Part shown: piece by piece, positions 1 to 5,376 of the stretch
Layout of the letters: every line of letters starts with the position of its first letter
Numbering within the stretch: the stretch's first letter is position 1
From: an uncultured Rivibacter sp.
GTDB taxonomy: Bacteria > Pseudomonadota > Gammaproteobacteria > Burkholderiales > Burkholderiaceae
NCBI GenBank assembly: GCA_946480925.1
Contig: CAMLLU010000135.1
Location: 1-6,481, forward strand
Length of the DNA: 6,481 nucleotides
Direction of reading: 5' to 3'
Made by a program: the position numbers and the translations under genes
The notes under the pieces: model-generated
Seen by the model: the letters and a program-made list of their open reading frames with translations, nothing else
Database searches by the model: none
Told to the model about the DNA's origin: nothing

Positions 1-684
1 GGTGAGCATGTCCTGCGTCAGCACCGACACGGCCTGCGGCACCTGCGACAGCGGCATGTCGTGCAGCGTGGCCATGTCGCTGTCCGATATGGTGAAACCG
101 TTTTCAGGTTTGTCGAAACCGAGATCCGCCTTGGCCTGGATGACCACCCTCTGCAGCTCCACCGGAGGGGATGTGCTGGCCTCTTGATGATCCGGCACCT
201 GCGCATCGGCTGTAGCGGCTGCTTCGTGTGGTGCCTCGGGGGCCGCCGCCGGCGCCTCCGCCTGGGCCACGCGTTGCAAGGTGACGATGCCTTCGGGGGC
301 GATGTCGGCCGCGAGGTCGCTGCTGCGCAGCGCGGCCTCGAGCGCCTGGCTCAGTGTGTAGCGCCCACGCAGCGGCATGGCGCGCTGGCCTTCGACGAGG
401 CTGGGCTGGAAGGAAATGATCACGCTGTAGCGCCGCCCGATCTCGATCAGCGCGCTGGCCATCGGGCCGCTGGCCACCTCCAGGTCCAGCGTGTCTGTCA
501 GCCGGTCCGTCGAGGCGTGCGCATGGATCGTCTGCGCCAGCAGGGCCAACAGAGCCAGCCGGACGATCAGGCCGCTCGACCAGCCGCTGCCAAGGGCCTT
601 CGTGGCTCCGTGCCTTGCCCACCTCTGGCGTGGGCTGAGGAAGTTGAAGGCGGCTCGGCGTTTCTTTGAACGTTGTGTCTCCAC
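1..684 (-). CDS. TonB-dependent siderophore-type receptor with N-terminal STN signalling domain (partial, 3' end beyond left edge)
   Basis: Outer-membrane gated porin that would import an iron chelate or similar ligand using TonB energy. 228 codons are visible on the minus strand: a basic N-terminus, a hydrophobic export segment (about residues 39-57, LIVRLALLALLAQ then an AHA cleavage-like site), an STN (secretin/TonB N-terminal) domain at about 66-139 (LDLEVASGPM, RYTLSQALEAAL, then GIVTLQRV), an Ala/Pro/Glu-rich linker to about 175, and the beginning of the plug domain with the family signature PQAVSVLTQDML (216-227). The beta-barrel is outside the window. No in-frame ATG precedes the export segment. 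The GTG at 682-684 with GAGG six bases upstream is the best start, and a stop lies at 772-774. In FecA/FpvA-type receptors the STN domain contacts an anti-sigma factor, but no fecI/fecR-like gene is seen on the upstream side here. The ligand is unknown. The family assignment is firm; the start is less so. Confidence 0.9.
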   Translation of the reverse strand, partial: METQRSKKRRAAFNFLSPRQRWARHGATKALGSGWSSGLIVRLALLALLAQTIHAHASTDRLTDTLDLEVASGPMASALIEIGRRYSVIISFQPSLVEGQRAMPLRGRYTLSQALEAALRSSDLAADIAPEGIVTLQRVAQAEAPAAAPEAPHEAAATADAQVPDHQEASTSPPVELQRVVIQAKADLGFDKPENGFTISDSDMATLHDMPLSQVPQAVSVLTQDMLT

Positions 685-806
685 GGCCTGCCTCGACGTC
701 TCTTGCTGTATGGGTCCGCGGTCAATGTAGTGGCCGGCCTGCGCACGAAGCTTGTGGCCACCCTGATGAATTCATGACGGCTCGATGCGCCGCGGGTAAC
801 GCCTGC

Positions 807-868
807 TTCGCGGTGGCGGCCGCGGCTTCGCCTGCCGGCAGGTGGAGTGGTCTGCTTGCATTCACGAT
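807..868 (+). promoter_or_regulatory. Perfect PIP/hrpII box with -10-like hexamer, upstream of gene 918
   Basis: TTCGC at 807-811 and TTCGC at 827-831 are separated by exactly 15 bases (equally TTCG-N16-TTCG, the Ralstonia hrpII form). CACGAT at 863-868, 31 nt further on, fits the YANNNT and the stricter YANNRT -10 patterns. In Xanthomonas/Ralstonia/Acidovorax such boxes bind HrpX/HrpB, the AraC-type T3SS activator. A start of transcription near 875 would give a leader of about 43 nt before the ATG at 918. The function is inferred; the match is seen directly. Confidence 0.85.
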
Positions 869-917
869 GAGCCGCATGCGCCTTCGCGTGATGCGGGCGC
901 CACTTTCGTGAAGCGAC

Positions 918-1577
918 ATGGTGCAAAAGGAAGCAAGCGGTTCGGCAGGCGGGGCGACCAGGGCGCTCCTGGTCACGCGCGAGCTCGCGCCCGGAGAAAT
1001 CGAGTGGGCAGACATCGCCACGTCTGCCGAGGAAGGCCTGCGGCTGTGGCGCCAGCGGCGGCACACGCACGTCGTGGCCGACTTCGGGCGGCTGCCCTGC
1101 GGCACCACGGGCACGCAGTTGGCGCGGCACCTGCAGGCCGAGGACCCGTCGGTGCTGCTGTTCCTGCTGTCGAGCCAGGTGCACCCCACGCAAGCCCTCT
1201 GGGCGCGCCGCAACGGCGCCTTTGCGGTGGTGCCGCGTTCGCGCGAATCCATTGCCGCATGCCTGTCGGGCTGGACGCTGCAGGCCTGCACCAGCGCCCG
1301 GGCAAACGGCCGGCCGCTCGACGAAGCCATGCAGGCGGCCCGCCGCAGCCTCGTTTCCGCGTTGCTGTCGGTGGGGCGCATGAACCCGGAAACGCTGTCG
1401 ATCGTGGAGAACGCGCTGACCGCGCTGCAAGGCGGCGGCTGGCGGGCAGCGCGCGAAGCACCGAGCGGGCTGGCGCACACCATCGCGCGGCGCATGCTGC
1501 CGCGAGAGCTGCGTGCGAGCCTGCTGCCGTGGATGGTGGCCGCCGAACGCCCGGCTGCCCGCCCGTTGTGGCACTGA
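918..1577 (+). CDS. Degenerate receiver-like (pseudo-receiver) protein in the Hrp regulon, function unknown
   Basis: 219 aa, not recognised as a named family member. Residues 15-118 follow the alternating strand/helix order of a CheY-like receiver: ALLVTREL (16-23), a helix at 37-48, THVVADFGRLP with an Asp at 55 where the phosphoacceptor would be, TGTQLARHLQ, VLLFLLSS with Ser85/86 at the Thr/Ser position, NGAFAVVPRS with Arg107 instead of the usual Lys, and a final helix at 109-118. The acidic pair that normally binds Mg2+ after strand 1 is replaced by Thr-Arg, so conventional phosphorylation is doubtful. The C-terminal 100 residues are helical-looking and show no clear winged-helix or HTH effector domain. 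An in-frame stop at 909-911 forces a start at or after 918; a weak GAAG precedes it. A perfect PIP box lies 86 bp upstream, tying the gene to T3SS control. It may be a protein-protein regulator or scaffold. The receiver resemblance is my inference from pattern only. Confidence 0.8.
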   Translation: MVQKEASGSAGGATRALLVTRELAPGEIEWADIATSAEEGLRLWRQRRHTHVVADFGRLPCGTTGTQLARHLQAEDPSVLLFLLSSQVHPTQALWARRNGAFAVVPRSRESIAACLSGWTLQACTSARANGRPLDEAMQAARRSLVSALLSVGRMNPETLSIVENALTALQGGGWRAAREAPSGLAHTIARRMLPRELRASLLPWMVAAERPAARPLWH

Positions 1578-1634
1578 GCCTTCGAGCTGTTGCTGCCCAT
1601 CGAGCGCGTGCACCAGACGTCAGCGGTCAGCCGG

Positions 1635-1650
1635 CGTGCATCAATGCACG
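1635..1650. repeat. Inverted repeat (6-bp stem) at the convergent gene ends
   Basis: CGTGCA at 1635-1640 pairs with TGCACG at 1645-1650 across a TCAA loop. It spans the stop codon (1641-1643) of the minus-strand binding-protein gene and lies 57 bp past the stop of gene 918. No T-tract follows on either strand, so it is at best a weak or Rho-assisted transcription/mRNA-stability element between the two convergent genes. Confidence 0.45.
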
Positions 1651-2780
1651 AAGCGGCCGCCGGTGCCGATCATCGTCATCTCGACGAAGTGAGTGCCGTT
1701 GTGACTGTCGGGTGAGAACGAGATGCGCAGGCCGCCGGCATCCCAGCTGCTCATCGTCTCCAGCGCGGCAACCAGCTTGGCGCGCGTGAGCTCAGGCCCG
1801 GCGCGGCGCAGGCCTTCGACCAGCGTCTTGGCGGCCAGGAAGCCTTCCATCGCGCCGAAGGCCAGGCGCACTTCGCCGGCCTTCTGCATGGCCTTGTTGA
1901 ACTCGCGCTGCAGCGGCGTGGCCTCGCCCCACGGGAAGGGCACGATCTCCGAGACGATGACGCCCACGCCGGCATTGCCCAGTTCGTCGGCCAGCGCGCG
2001 GCCGCCCACGTACGACATGCTCACGAACTGCCCGCCGTAGCCCGCGCGCCGCATTTCCTTGATGAGCGCCGCGGCCGAGCTGTACGTGCTGATCAGCACC
2101 ACGGCGCCCGGCTTGGCGGCCAGCAGGGTCTTGGCGGCTGCGGCCACGTCGGTGCTGTGCCGCTCGATCGGGGCCGTCGCGTGGACCTTGGCGCCACGCT
2201 TGGCCTCTGCCTTGTTCACTGCTTCGAGGCCGGCCTGGCCGTAGGCATCGCTCTGGTGGAAGACCGCGATGTCCTTGATGCCGGTGATGGTGAGCTGGTC
2301 GACGATGTATTCGGCTTCGTCCTGGTAGCTGGCGCGCACGTTGAACACGTTGCGATTCAGCGGACGGCGGAAGGCTTCGGCCCCGGAAGCCGGTGCGAAG
2401 AACGGCACCTGCGCGGCATTGACGATGGGCAATGCCGCCATCGAGGTCGTCGTGCCGACGTAGCCGAACAACGCGACGACGCGGCCGTCTTCCAGCAGCT
2501 CGGCGGTGTTCTTGGCCGTCATGTTGGGATCGTAGGCATCGTCCTTGGCACGCAGCTCGATCTTGCGGCCATGCACGCCGCCGCTTTCATTCACCGACTG
2601 GAAATAGACACGCGCGCCGCGGTTGAAGTCCACGCCCAGCTGTGCCGAAGGGCCGGTGAACGGAGCGGACTGGCCGATCACGATGGTGTCGCCGACGGCT
2701 CTGTCCTTGGCCAGGGCGGCATGTGGGGCCGCAATGAACAGGGCCGTGCAGAAGAATAGTGAGTGAAGCTGCAGACGCAT
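1641..2780 (-). CDS. Periplasmic branched-chain amino acid-type ABC substrate-binding protein (LivK/Peripla_BP_6 family)
   Basis: 379 aa, the usual length for this family. It has a clear Sec signal peptide: basic MRLQLHS, hydrophobic core 8-18, AxA site ALA at 22-24, with the mature protein starting near Lys25. The mature part opens with IVIGQSAPFTGPSAQLG, then has the family's RGARVYFQSVNESGGVHGRKIELRAKDDAYDP region (about 54-85), FGYVGTTTSMAALPI, FHQSDAYGQAGLEAV and the lobe-2 segment GAMEGFLAAKTLVEGLRRAG. Such proteins bind amino acids, amides, aromatic acids or urea in the periplasm and deliver them to an ABC permease. The ligand cannot be read from sequence. No permease or ATPase gene is adjacent, so it is an orphan receptor here. 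It points against the surrounding T3SS genes, has no PIP box on its own strand, and ends 63 bp from the convergent gene 918. The ATG at 2778-2780 has only a weak SD (GAGA about 8-11 nt upstream). Confidence 0.95.
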   Translation of the reverse strand: MRLQLHSLFFCTALFIAAPHAALAKDRAVGDTIVIGQSAPFTGPSAQLGVDFNRGARVYFQSVNESGGVHGRKIELRAKDDAYDPNMTAKNTAELLEDGRVVALFGYVGTTTSMAALPIVNAAQVPFFAPASGAEAFRRPLNRNVFNVRASYQDEAEYIVDQLTITGIKDIAVFHQSDAYGQAGLEAVNKAEAKRGAKVHATAPIERHSTDVAAAAKTLLAAKPGAVVLISTYSSAAALIKEMRRAGYGGQFVSMSYVGGRALADELGNAGVGVIVSEIVPFPWGEATPLQREFNKAMQKAGEVRLAFGAMEGFLAAKTLVEGLRRAGPELTRAKLVAALETMSSWDAGGLRISFSPDSHNGTHFVEMTMIGTGGRFVH

Positions 2781-3006
2781 GAGGTGTATCTCAATCGAGG
2801 ATCAGAGGTTTTCAACGCGGGCCGATGGCGTACTCCGCATCGATCGTTTGACGATCATCAAAGATGCCGCCGGGCTCCGCATGACTATCGAGTGACCGAT
2901 TTCTTGCGATTGCGACGCCTCGGGAAAAAGCGTGGCGTTTTCAACGGGCATGCAGAACGGCTGCCGCGTGAAATCCGTCGCCATTTCCGTACAACCATCG
3001 TGGTGT
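2781..3006. promoter_or_regulatory. Upstream region of the binding-protein gene with a dyad and spaced direct repeat
   Basis: I find no convincing gene here. The region holds a perfect dyad, GATCGT-TTG-ACGATC, at 2842-2856. It also holds two copies of CTCCGCAT (2833-2840 and 2875-2882), 42 bp apart start to start, which lie either side of the dyad. A TTGAAA-like -35 on the minus strand (about 2811-2816) has no good -10 partner. These could be operator sites for the binding-protein gene, but that is inference. Confidence 0.35.
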
Positions 3007-3068
3007 TTCGCAAAGGCGCTGCACGCTTCGCATGCCGTGCATGGCCGGCGCCAGCGCTCGGTCATGCT
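3007..3068 (+). promoter_or_regulatory. Perfect PIP/hrpII box with -10-like hexamer, upstream of sctO-sctT
   Basis: TTCGC at 3007-3011 and TTCGC at 3027-3031 with 15 bases between. After 31 nt comes CATGCT (3063-3068), which fits YANNNT though not the stricter YANNRT. Transcription starting near 3075 leaves a leader of about 38 nt before the sctO ATG at 3113. It is the same geometry as the boxes upstream of genes 918 and 5377, consistent with one HrpX/HrpB-type activator. Confidence 0.88.
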
Positions 3069-3112
3069 GCCTGCTGCAACTTCGTGTTCCCTTCGCGCAG
3101 CAGGAACTCACC

Positions 3113-3634
3113 ATGACCACCCCCAAGGGCTGGCGCACGCTCGTCAAGTTGAAGGAGCGTCGCCTGGGCCAACTCGACGAAGCACTCAACGCGTGCCGGC
3201 TGCAGCTGCGTGAACAAGTTGACAACCTCTCGAAGCTGCTGGAACAGGAGGCACATTGCCGTGCCGAAGAAGAAGCACAGCGCGCCAAGCTGGTCGGCAT
3301 GGCCTCCGGTACGCAGGGCTTTCGCGCAAGCGACGTCGTCACCCTGCAGCACCTGTTGTCCGAAGCCGAACAGATGACCGTGGGCGCGGGCAAGCGCGTG
3401 CGGCAAGGCGAGCAGCAGGTCGAGGCCGCGCGCCAGCAGCTCAGCGCCGCGCAGATGGCGCGCCAGCGCGGCGAGAACCAGCTCGAGAACTGCAAGCAGC
3501 GGCTGGAAGCCGCGTTGAAGGCCATCCAGGCCGAGCAGGACGACCAGCAGGACGAAGAGGCCGAAGAGGCTTCCGTCGCACGCATGCTCGCCGCGCAGCG
3601 CAGTGCGGCCACGCAGGCCGCGGGGGCTTGCTGA
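3113..3634 (+). CDS. sctO: Type III secretion stalk protein, SctO family (HrpB7/YscO-like)
   Basis: 173 aa, hydrophilic and almost wholly alpha-helical coiled coil: residues about 10-60 (LVKLKERRLGQLDEAL..., many Leu/Gln/Glu heptads) and about 85-158, ending in an acidic Gln/Glu/Asp stretch and an Ala-rich tail. SctO proteins (FliJ in flagella) are 150-170 aa coiled-coil rods joining the ATPase SctN to the export-gate protein SctV in the cytoplasm. Primary sequence in this family is poorly conserved, so the call rests on the coiled coil, the length and its position immediately before sctT, which is the hrpB7-hrcT order of Xanthomonas. The start at 3113 has AGGAA six bases upstream. An extension of the same frame upstream to 3032 would begin before the predicted transcription start near 3075, so I reject it. 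The stop at 3632-3634 is one base from the sctT ATG, so translation is probably coupled. Confidence 0.8.
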   Translation: MTTPKGWRTLVKLKERRLGQLDEALNACRLQLREQVDNLSKLLEQEAHCRAEEEAQRAKLVGMASGTQGFRASDVVTLQHLLSEAEQMTVGAGKRVRQGEQQVEAARQQLSAAQMARQRGENQLENCKQRLEAALKAIQAEQDDQQDEEAEEASVARMLAAQRSAATQAAGAC

Positions 3635-3635
3635 C

Positions 3636-4469
3636 ATGGCAGTCGCAGGCGATCCGCTCGCAGGCACCGAGGCGCTGATCCACCTCGGCGAATCGGCCAA
3701 GAGCCTGCTCACGCTGCTGGCACTGTGCAGCCTGCGCGCCTACGTGACGATGCTGGTGCTGCCGGTCACCAACGACCAGGTGCTGCAAGGCGTCGTGCGC
3801 AACGGCATTGCGCTCACCATCGGCATCTTCATCGCGGCGGGGCAGCCGCTGCACGTGGTCGACAACGTGCCCACGATCACGCTGCTGGCGATGATCGCGA
3901 AGGAAGGCCTCATCGGCCTGCTGCTGGGCTACGCGGTCTCCACCGTCTTCTGGATCGCCGAAGGCGTGGGCGTGATGATCGACAACCAGGCCGGCTACAA
4001 CAACGTGCAGCAGACCAACCCGCTGAGCGGGGAGCAGAGCACGCCGGTGGGCAACCTGCTGTCGCAGCTGGCCATCTGCGGCTTCTACCTGCTGGGCGGA
4101 ATGATCGTGCTCGTGGGGCTGCTGTTCGAGTCGTTCCACTGGTGGCCGCTGGACAAGCTGATGCCCGAGTGGTCGCAACTGCTCGAGCGTTTCCTGCAGG
4201 TGCAGGTGTCGAACTACATGCAGGCGGTGGTCAAGATCTCGAGCGCGGTGGTGATGGTGCTGCTGCTCATCGACGTGGGCATCGGCCTCATCGCCAAGAC
4301 GGCCGACAAGCTCGAGCCCAACAACCTCGGGCAACCCATCAAGGGCGCGGTCGCCATGCTCATGCTGGTGATGCTGGTGGCCGTGTTCTTCGAGCAGGTG
4401 AAGCCGCAGCTGGCGCTGCAGTCGATGGCCCACGACCTTGCCGCGTGGCTCAAGCCACCGTCGCGCTGA
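3636..4469 (+). CDS. sctT: Type III secretion export-gate membrane protein SctT (HrcT/YscT, FliR-like)
   Basis: 277 aa, the typical length for HrcT/YscT. It is part of the SctRST export gate at the centre of the inner-membrane ring, through which unfolded substrates pass. Hydrophobic segments lie at about 22-44, 56-75, 81-115, 144-168, 200-220 and 235-255. The diagnostic conserved core is IDNQ (115-118) followed by YNNVQQTNPLSGEQSTP (121-137), the equivalent of the DNQRG...NPLSGEQTSP core in YscT/SpaR relatives. The start ATG at 3636 follows the sctO stop by one base, with GGGGG nine bases upstream. A GTG-started extension from 3603 would overlap sctO and adds no family residues. It shares the PIP-driven transcript with sctO, and the strong terminator at 4641-4671 closes the unit. 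sctR, sctS, sctU and sctV are not in the window. The family call is secure; the Hrp2 subtype is inferred from the PIP boxes and gene order. Confidence 0.96.
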   Translation: MAVAGDPLAGTEALIHLGESAKSLLTLLALCSLRAYVTMLVLPVTNDQVLQGVVRNGIALTIGIFIAAGQPLHVVDNVPTITLLAMIAKEGLIGLLLGYAVSTVFWIAEGVGVMIDNQAGYNNVQQTNPLSGEQSTPVGNLLSQLAICGFYLLGGMIVLVGLLFESFHWWPLDKLMPEWSQLLERFLQVQVSNYMQAVVKISSAVVMVLLLIDVGIGLIAKTADKLEPNNLGQPIKGAVAMLMLVMLVAVFFEQVKPQLALQSMAHDLAAWLKPPSR

Positions 4470-4640
4470 ACAGGCCTTCGTCGCGCCGTCAACAAAAAGT
4501 CAGCTCGTGGTCATGACCGCGGGCCTCGTGAGGCCGCATCCTGTGCATGCACGTCGACTGTGTCGACTGCTTGCAACGCCGGGCCCCAACGCAGTTCCTG
4601 CGGCTGTTCTCCTCTCCCTTTCAAGGGGCCCGTCTTTCAA
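4470..4640 (+). other. Non-coding, repeat-rich 3' region of the sctO-sctT unit
   Basis: No gene is supported here. Visible structure: GGCCTC-GT-GAGGCC at 4522-4535; a 10-bp palindrome GTGCATGCAC at 4543-4552; a tandem direct repeat GTCGACTG at 4553-4560 and 4562-4569; an 8-bp pair CGGGCCCC (4580-4587) with GGGGCCCG (4625-4632) that encloses a small hairpin CGCAG-TTC-CTGCG (4590-4602) and a pyrimidine-rich stretch (4608-4620). Together with the following terminator, the 4580-4671 part could be a structured 3' UTR or a small RNA. Confidence 0.4.
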
Positions 4641-4671
4641 CCCCGGAGCCAAGCTCCGGGGTTTTCTTTTT
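4641..4671 (+). terminator. Rho-independent terminator after sctT
   Basis: A GC-rich stem CCCCGGAGC (4641-4649) pairs perfectly with GCTCCGGGG (4653-4661) around a 3-nt loop (8 bp with a 5-nt loop if the closing pair is open), and is followed at once by TTTTCTTTTT (4662-4671). It is a textbook intrinsic terminator in the plus direction and ends the sctO-sctT transcript before the chaperone promoter. The minus direction has no comparable T-tract. Confidence 0.95.
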
Positions 4672-4681
4672 GTTGCATTGC

Positions 4682-4743
4682 TTCGCTGTCCAGTCGAAAG
4701 CTGCGCATCTCCCTACAGATTTCATCGATGAGGGTCATAGCCT
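4682..4743 (+). promoter_or_regulatory. Imperfect PIP box with -10-like hexamer, upstream of the chaperone gene
   Basis: TTCGC at 4682-4686, 15 bases, then TGCGC at 4702-4706 (one mismatch to TTCGC). After 31 nt comes TAGCCT (4738-4743), matching YANNNT. The spacing is identical to the three perfect boxes in the window, which supports a real but possibly weaker HrpX/HrpB site. It lies just beyond the terminator and would start transcription near 4750, some 22 nt before the ATG. Confidence 0.6.
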
Positions 4744-4771
4744 TGTAGCTATCCGCAAAGGAGGCTACTTG

Positions 4772-5260
4772 ATGGAACGAGCCACCGCTGCAGTCGCAAA
4801 CAAGCGAGTTGCTACTGTTGCGCTGCCGCCGCTGACGCCGGCACAAATCGACTTTCTTTCGCAGCTGGCCACACACCTGGGCTTGCCGCCGGCGCAAGGC
4901 GTTGAACTCGCTGCGCCGCGCCTGTTCTCGGGGCCGGCCGGCTTCATGTGCCGGCTGCAGCTGATGGACGGCAAGCCGGCCGTGCGCACAGAAACGCTGC
5001 TGCCGCTTTCCAGCGCGGAAGTGGCGGACACGGCTGCGCAGCACGTTCTCGACGTGCAGTCCCTGGTGCTGGCCGAACTCGGCTGGTACCTGGGCACGTC
5101 GCCCGAGGGGCTGCTGCAGCTCGAATCGCTCGCGTGGATCGACAACGCGCAGGACGTGGCCACGGCGCTGGACCTTGCCGGCGGCGTTGGCACGGTGATG
5201 CTGCAGGCGCTCATCCAGGGCGAGGCTGCCGTGGGCACGGCGCTGCCCACCCTCCACTGA
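4772..5260 (+). CDS. Probable type III secretion class I chaperone (CesT-like), acidic
   Basis: 162 aa, acidic (roughly twice as many Asp/Glu as Lys/Arg), with no signal peptide or membrane segment. After a variable N-terminus, LTPAQIDFLSQLATHLGLP (about 20-38) resembles the first helix of CesT-type chaperones. It is followed by strand-like LFSGPAGFMCRLQLMD, a helix at about 80-102, the ELGWYLGTSPEGLLQLESLAWIDNAQDVATALDLAGGVGTVMLQALIQGE block that fits the 'small-domain then G.L.L....., then aLe helix' pattern of the family, and a short tail. Such proteins keep effectors or translocators partly unfolded and hand them to the SctN ATPase. An HpaB-like general chaperone is a possible identity (size and charge fit), but I cannot confirm it. 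The start ATG at 4772 has a perfect AGGAGG seven bases upstream. It is the first gene after the terminator, with its own imperfect PIP box, and precedes a PIP-controlled gene that could encode a client. Confidence 0.65.
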   Translation: MERATAAVANKRVATVALPPLTPAQIDFLSQLATHLGLPPAQGVELAAPRLFSGPAGFMCRLQLMDGKPAVRTETLLPLSSAEVADTAAQHVLDVQSLVLAELGWYLGTSPEGLLQLESLAWIDNAQDVATALDLAGGVGTVMLQALIQGEAAVGTALPTLH

Positions 5261-5274
5261 AACCGCCGCATGGC

Positions 5275-5336
5275 TTCGCTTGTGCTGATGGTGCTTCGCA
5301 TGCGGCCCTTGCCGGTGCGTCGCAAGAGTTGATGCT
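5275..5336 (+). promoter_or_regulatory. Perfect PIP/hrpII box with -10-like hexamer, upstream of gene 5377
   Basis: TTCGC at 5275-5279 and TTCGC at 5295-5299 with 15 bases between, beginning 14 bp after the chaperone stop codon. After 31 nt comes GATGCT (5331-5336), one base off YANNNT. A transcription start near 5343 gives a leader of about 34 nt to the ATG at 5377. Genes 5377 and 6295 thus probably have a separate Hrp-type promoter from the chaperone. Confidence 0.85.
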
Positions 5337-5376
5337 CCCAACCATCAGCGTTACCAGATGAACGGAGAAGATCGAA

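Noticed and set aside
567..1613. Long minus-strand frames (567-1613 and 722-1600) opposite gene 918
   Set aside because: Products are Arg/Ser/Ala/Cys-rich without hydrophobic core patterns, whereas the plus frame at 918 gives an ordered alpha/beta pattern, a high G/C third position and a PIP promoter.
1635..1663. Hairpin at the convergent gene ends as a bidirectional terminator
   Set aside because: Stem is only 6 bp and no T-tract follows on either strand, so it does not meet the pattern of an intrinsic terminator; kept only as an inverted repeat.
842..1789. Plus-strand 315-codon frame overlapping gene 918
   Set aside because: Starts upstream of the predicted Hrp transcription start (about 875), is Arg/Ala/His-rich, and runs antisense into the binding-protein gene; out-of-frame shadow.
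2802..3065. 87-codon minus-strand frame upstream of the binding-protein gene
   Set aside because: Overlaps the PIP box at 3007-3031; has no ribosome-binding site worth naming and no recognisable composition, so I treat it as non-coding.
3441..4433. 330-codon minus-strand open frame opposite sctO-sctT
   Set aside because: His/Gln/Arg-rich low-complexity product opposite the unmistakable SctT sequence; antisense shadow.
4547..4771. N-terminal extension of the chaperone frame back to 4547
   Set aside because: It would translate across the intrinsic terminator (4641-4671), and the ATG at 4772 has a perfect AGGAGG at proper spacing.
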